Source: Mycteria americana
Lineage: Eukaryota; Chordata; Aves; Ciconiiformes; Ciconiidae
DNA length: 64,000 bases
Assembly (NCBI RefSeq): GCF_035582795.1
Contig: NC_134365.1
Coordinates: 40,714,135-40,778,134, forward strand
Reading direction: 5' to 3'
Under the pieces are notes generated by a model. The model saw only the letters and a program-made list of their open reading frames with translations. It had not been told where the DNA came from and did no database searches. Of this stretch, positions 59,761-64,000 are shown in pieces; the stretch's first letter is position 1, and every line of letters starts with the position of its first letter. The position numbers and the translations under genes are program-made.

Positions 59761-62700
59761 AAGAGCAGCGCTGGCTGCGGCTGCTGGGGATAGAGTTTGC
59801 TTTGCGTCCTCAGATCCCGCTTGTACCAGGGGATGCTCTGCAGGGCTACTCTCCCTGGGCTTTACTGCAGGGATGACAGGAAAAACACCGCGATTCCCCT
59901 GTGCGTTTTATTTCTCTAGTGCTCACGGACTAGAGCTCACGGATTAGAGCTCTCTAGAGCTCACTAGGTCTAGGCACGGGTCCTGATTCTCTTCCCTTGC
60001 TGGTCCATCTCATCAGCAAATGCACTGAATTCAGGTGGGTTTTGCACTGCTGCAATTGCACTAGGAGAGCACAACTAGGCACGTGGTTTCCACCACTTAC
60101 TACCTTACTGGTGCCAGACTTCACCTGCTTATCTAGTTTTATGTTTCAGTAGGTAATTCAAAGGAAAAAAAAAAATTTGTAAAAAAGGACAATGGAAAAA
60201 AATATAGGTCTCAGTTTTCCTGCTGCTTTTAGCAAAATAGCTAAGAGAAAACATGGTCGTGTAGATGAACAAATGTGATACGTAAAGGTGCGGTGGGGTG
60301 TGAAAAGCATAGTAAATCAGAAAAGGACATAATGTTGTTGTTATTAATCCTGTATTTCTATATAAAATAAAATAGGATACTACATAACTCCCACTGACTT
60401 CATCAAGAAAAAACAGCATTGAAAAAAGAAAACAGAATGCAGAAATACAGAGGGGTTAAAATAATCTTTGCACAGGACTGAACATACTGCCATTTTCTTT
60501 CAGCCTTGGGCAAACACTAACACAGATCTTCTAAGAGATGACTGAGACATTTCTTCACAAATCCAGATTTATAATATCCATTACAGTCAGTCCGCAGAAG
60601 ATTAAGAGATGACTCTCATTTGCAGTTAAATATAATCTGATAAATTTTGAAGTAACATTCACAGTATTGTTAAATAGTTGCTTCTAACAAGCCTAAGAAT
60701 GGTTTATGTATTTTTCACAAATGCTTATATATGATTCTTGCTCTGTACATGCTAGCCTGAAACATATATAATCACCTTGTACTGCTTATATTACTGGATG
60801 TCTTGGGAAAGTAGGGCTGAATGAGAGTATGGTTACATTAATGGATGTAGTAATCTCTCGGGTTTTTTCTGACCATCAGCATACTATCATCTCAAACAAG
60901 TCTTCTAAGCATGTGGTAAAGCTCCATTATTGACCGCCCAAACTTGAAAAAAGCCGATTCATTTTTTCCCAGGTCTACATTCTTTTCTTGGAAATGCAGA
61001 GCTTATAAGTTTCAGTCTTCTGTTGTGCTGCAGCACATATTAGAGAATATTCTGATAGAAAACTCCACAAGTTCTGATAATATACAATAACCCATTAATG
61101 TAATTATCCTCTCATTTACTCCTACTTTCAACAAAGGTCAATTAATATCATCAGTATTAGTTTGATAAAATAATGAATAAAAAATACATTCTGTAACTAT
61201 GTGAATGTCATCCTAATAAATAAATATTTGCACATAGTACTTATTGCATATAATGTACTTTCTATTTTTACACTCCTAGGTGCCCTATGAAGCATTGCCA
61301 TACAGATGCTGTGATTGGCAGATCCGTGATATAACTCAGTTTCCTAAATGATCTCTGCTTTGCTGGCTGGCAATTCTGGGTTGCCATTGGTTTTCACTTG
61401 AACAAGTGCTGCAGCTTTTAAGAACCCACTCAGACCTGGGGTTATCGACACTTTTAAACAAAAAAACCCTACATCACACCCAAACTGAAGTACTAAAAAA
61501 TCAGAAGCTGCCATCAACCAACCAACAAGGCCAAAGAAGAATTACTGTTAGAAGCAGGACTAAAACCCAAGGTTCCCTAAATCTGTGTCATTTCTCAAGT
61601 TACCTTAAGTCATTTTGCAATCGTCATAGGTACTCTTCTCTAAAGGAAATCCCTCTTCAACCGATTTCAAGATTCAGTATTATTTATGTCAATCATTTAC
61701 TTAAATAACAACAGCAGAGGAATACAAACTGATTTTGATAGAAAATCTGTAACTATGAATACAAAATGACTGATGTACTTTGCATTAAAGGGTAATATGC
61801 ATTATGGCCGGTCTAAATTGATACAGCCCGATACCTTGAAGGACTCAGCTCATGTTTGGTCATTTCGCAGCAACTTTACTATGCATGAAAATAAAAAAAT
61901 ACAGGACCAGAGTTCCACCTTCAGCACTCTGGTGTGCAGGTGGTCAAAACTTGATCTTTCCCCCTCTCCTGCTATCCCCTGACATACCACTGCTACTTAA
62001 AACACCAGAAGTTACCCACTGACCTCCTATCATGCCTAGGAACAGTGGACCTCTCTTCTTCTATAGGCTCCTGGCCTCATTTCCAAAGCCTTATTCCTCC
62101 CAGATGAACCTTCCCCTGGCTCTGATTTTTCCTCTCCAGAGAGGAGATTCTGGACAGATAGGCCATTAGCTCGATGCTTCCACAAGCGTGCTTAGCAATT
62201 CAATCATTAATATTACTGATATTTATAATATTTCTACTCTCCCTCACAGTCATCTGCACCCAACACAAATCCTGTAGCCATTTGTGTGGGCAGCCCGATC
62301 TCACCAACCAGAAGACCTCATTTACAGTGCAGAGGGAGTAATCTGGATATAACACTGAAGCTAATACCTATCGCCAGAAAGCCACAGATGGAAGATATTT
62401 AAGCTCAGGACTATAAGGGAGGCAATAGGATGAAATATGCTGATCCTATGCATCTTCTTGGAATGAACATCTGCCATTTCTGCTCATGTTTGGTCTCTCA
62501 CACGGCTCTCCTCATAGTATTCCAGCATTGCGTTATTATTTTTTCCCACTTATTTTCACTTGAAAAATGGATGATTCCTGCCTCTCACTTTGAGGAAGGG
62601 GTCTGGAAGTGACAACAGCAAGCTGTGTGCCTGCTGAAAGGAGAAGAGGAGGGATAGATACATGGCTGTGTGAGGCAAGACTTCCAGTCCTCTGCAGCTT

Positions 62701-64000
62701 CCTAGCTATGAGAAACCTCCCAGCAGCACCTGGCAGCATCCTCCAGCCCCCTCTGCATCCATAGAAACTGATCAGGAGCCTCAGCTGTAAAGTTTAAATA
62801 GCTTTTCTGGAAAGTGGACACACTTCATGTTCTCTCCAGAGGGTCTGATCTTGTTCCCACAGCCACGAGCGAGAGCAGGCCAATACCTCTAGCACTAAAT
62901 TGCAAACAATTCTCAGGATCTACTCACAGCTCAGCATGTCAAAATGAACTGAGGAAACGGTTTTGACAAGTACTTCTGGACTAAGTTTTAAGCAATCAGT
63001 ATCTGGTTAGGACAGGAATGGCTCAATATCCTGTAGAGGAAAACAGCTGACATGAGAGTAGTTTCAACTTTCCCTCTTTTAATCATGCCTTCTAATGTAC
63101 TGCCAATTCACTCCTGTTCTGCCCTCGATAAGGCTACGCCACTCGGCTACGGGAACTGACTGTTCAAAAATGCAAAGCTTAGACAACCTCCCATCTTTTC
63201 CTGTAGATTATTTCTACAATCAAATTGCATTTTGTCACGCAAACTTCTCTCTCCAATAAAATTTGAATGGTAACATAAAGCTCTATTTCTGATTCATATT
63301 CACATATATGTGTTTTCAGCATGAGTGAAAACTGAGTTGAATGTTCAGAAGTAAAAATAAATGAAGATGCTAATTTGTTGTGCTTATTTGAGCTGTTTTT
63401 TTCAGAGCTGAATAAATGTTTACTAATTTATGGTTAATTTGCTTTAGATGGTAGAGCTTTAATTGAATGCAGTCTTGTTTATTGCTATTATTATCTGCTT
63501 GCATTGCAGCATTGCTCTATTTCATGCTGGAGGCCTCATTCCACGAATGTACTGGATGACCTGTTCTCTCTCTGATTAATGCACACGCTAATTTAAACCA
63601 AGCTACAATGAATATAAACAAAAGAGATTAAAAGAATAGGGAATGGGAAAAGAGAATGGAGAGGAATAACAATTAGCTGCTAGGGCTGCACAGATTAAAC
63701 AAATGCACAACTTAATGAGCTCAGATAATGTATTTATTTAAGGTAAGCCAACAAGAACTGTTAAAAAAACCCACATATTCTGTCTGCTGTATCTTTTGCT
63801 TGAAAGGTAGAAAAAAAAATCAATTTGAAAAATATTTTTTGTCATACTTGTATGAGTTGCCCCTCTACAATTTCAGTTCGTAAGTACCTCCATGATGCCT
63901 TGGAGGAGCTGTAGCCAGGCACCATCATTTCCCATCTAGATCTCCTGTCCAGGTGCAAAGCCTGATTACTTTTCCCAGCTAACGCAAGGCTCACTTCTTT

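Larger units (their letters stand above)
54916..64000 (-). other. PTPRR: PTPRR intron (partial), no exon recognised
   Basis: I looked for the exon that should end in AG and encode the segment before RRGSNVS, and did not find it. The region contains two GC-rich patches (56,990-57,550 and 59,560-59,760), the alternating tract at 58,709-58,743 and otherwise AT-rich sequence. Confidence 0.65.

Noticed and set aside
63885..63950. Minus-strand stretch ending AG|GTACTT that could in phase precede the PTPRR exon at 54915
   Set aside because: The donor is poor, upstream stops limit the frame, and the residues do not resemble the PTPRR segment expected before RRGSNVS.
1..64000. CRISPR arrays, tRNA or rRNA genes, bacterial operons
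   Set aside because: None seen; the sequence is an avian nuclear region of introns and small exons.

Overview
The window is vertebrate nuclear DNA and almost certainly from a bird. It carries CR1 retrotransposon pieces with the typical avian 3' end, a solo LTR of a common avian endogenous-retrovirus type, and small exons in long introns. The gene pair PTPRB-PTPRR, both on the minus strand, matches the adjacent arrangement known in other amniotes (human 12q15). No bacterial, plasmid or CRISPR-like content is present.

Layout, low to high coordinates (both genes read right to left). Positions 1-17,155 hold the 5' end of PTPRB, a receptor tyrosine phosphatase with a fibronectin type III ectodomain. 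Two alternative starts are visible. The proximal one (ATG at 1,233) lies in a GC-rich CpG island and encodes a short signal peptide that splices in phase 0 to the first fibronectin-like exon (715-991). The distal one (ATG at 17,155) encodes a different signal peptide. It splices to a six-cysteine R-type (beta-trefoil, mannose-receptor CysR-like) exon at 15,414-15,806, then to a Ser/Thr-rich exon at 6,539-6,777, and finally, also in phase 0, to the same fibronectin exon. All four junctions keep the frame.

Positions ~17,905-54,915 hold the 3' half of PTPRR, a MAP-kinase-directed tyrosine phosphatase. Eight coding exons run from within the kinase-interaction motif to the stop codon at 19,033. 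They give about 321 residues that include the whole catalytic domain. The PTPRR 3' end lies only ~0.75 kb upstream of the distal PTPRB start. Positions 54,916-64,000 are a further PTPRR intron with no exon I could recognise, but with two GC-rich islands that could be internal promoters.

The rest is intronic. It holds one solo LTR with a target-site duplication, a ~700 bp CR1 with reverse-transcriptase coding remnants, a very old degraded CR1 (~52.8-54.15 kb), two CR1 tails, a local 105 bp duplication, a minisatellite in the PTPRB promoter region, and several palindromic or alternating tracts. One coding-looking open segment on the sense strand of a PTPRR intron (33,997-34,227) is unidentified.

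I see no new molecular system. The most interesting points are the lectin-bearing PTPRB N-terminus with its own promoter next to the PTPRR 3' end, and the unidentified 76-residue segment.
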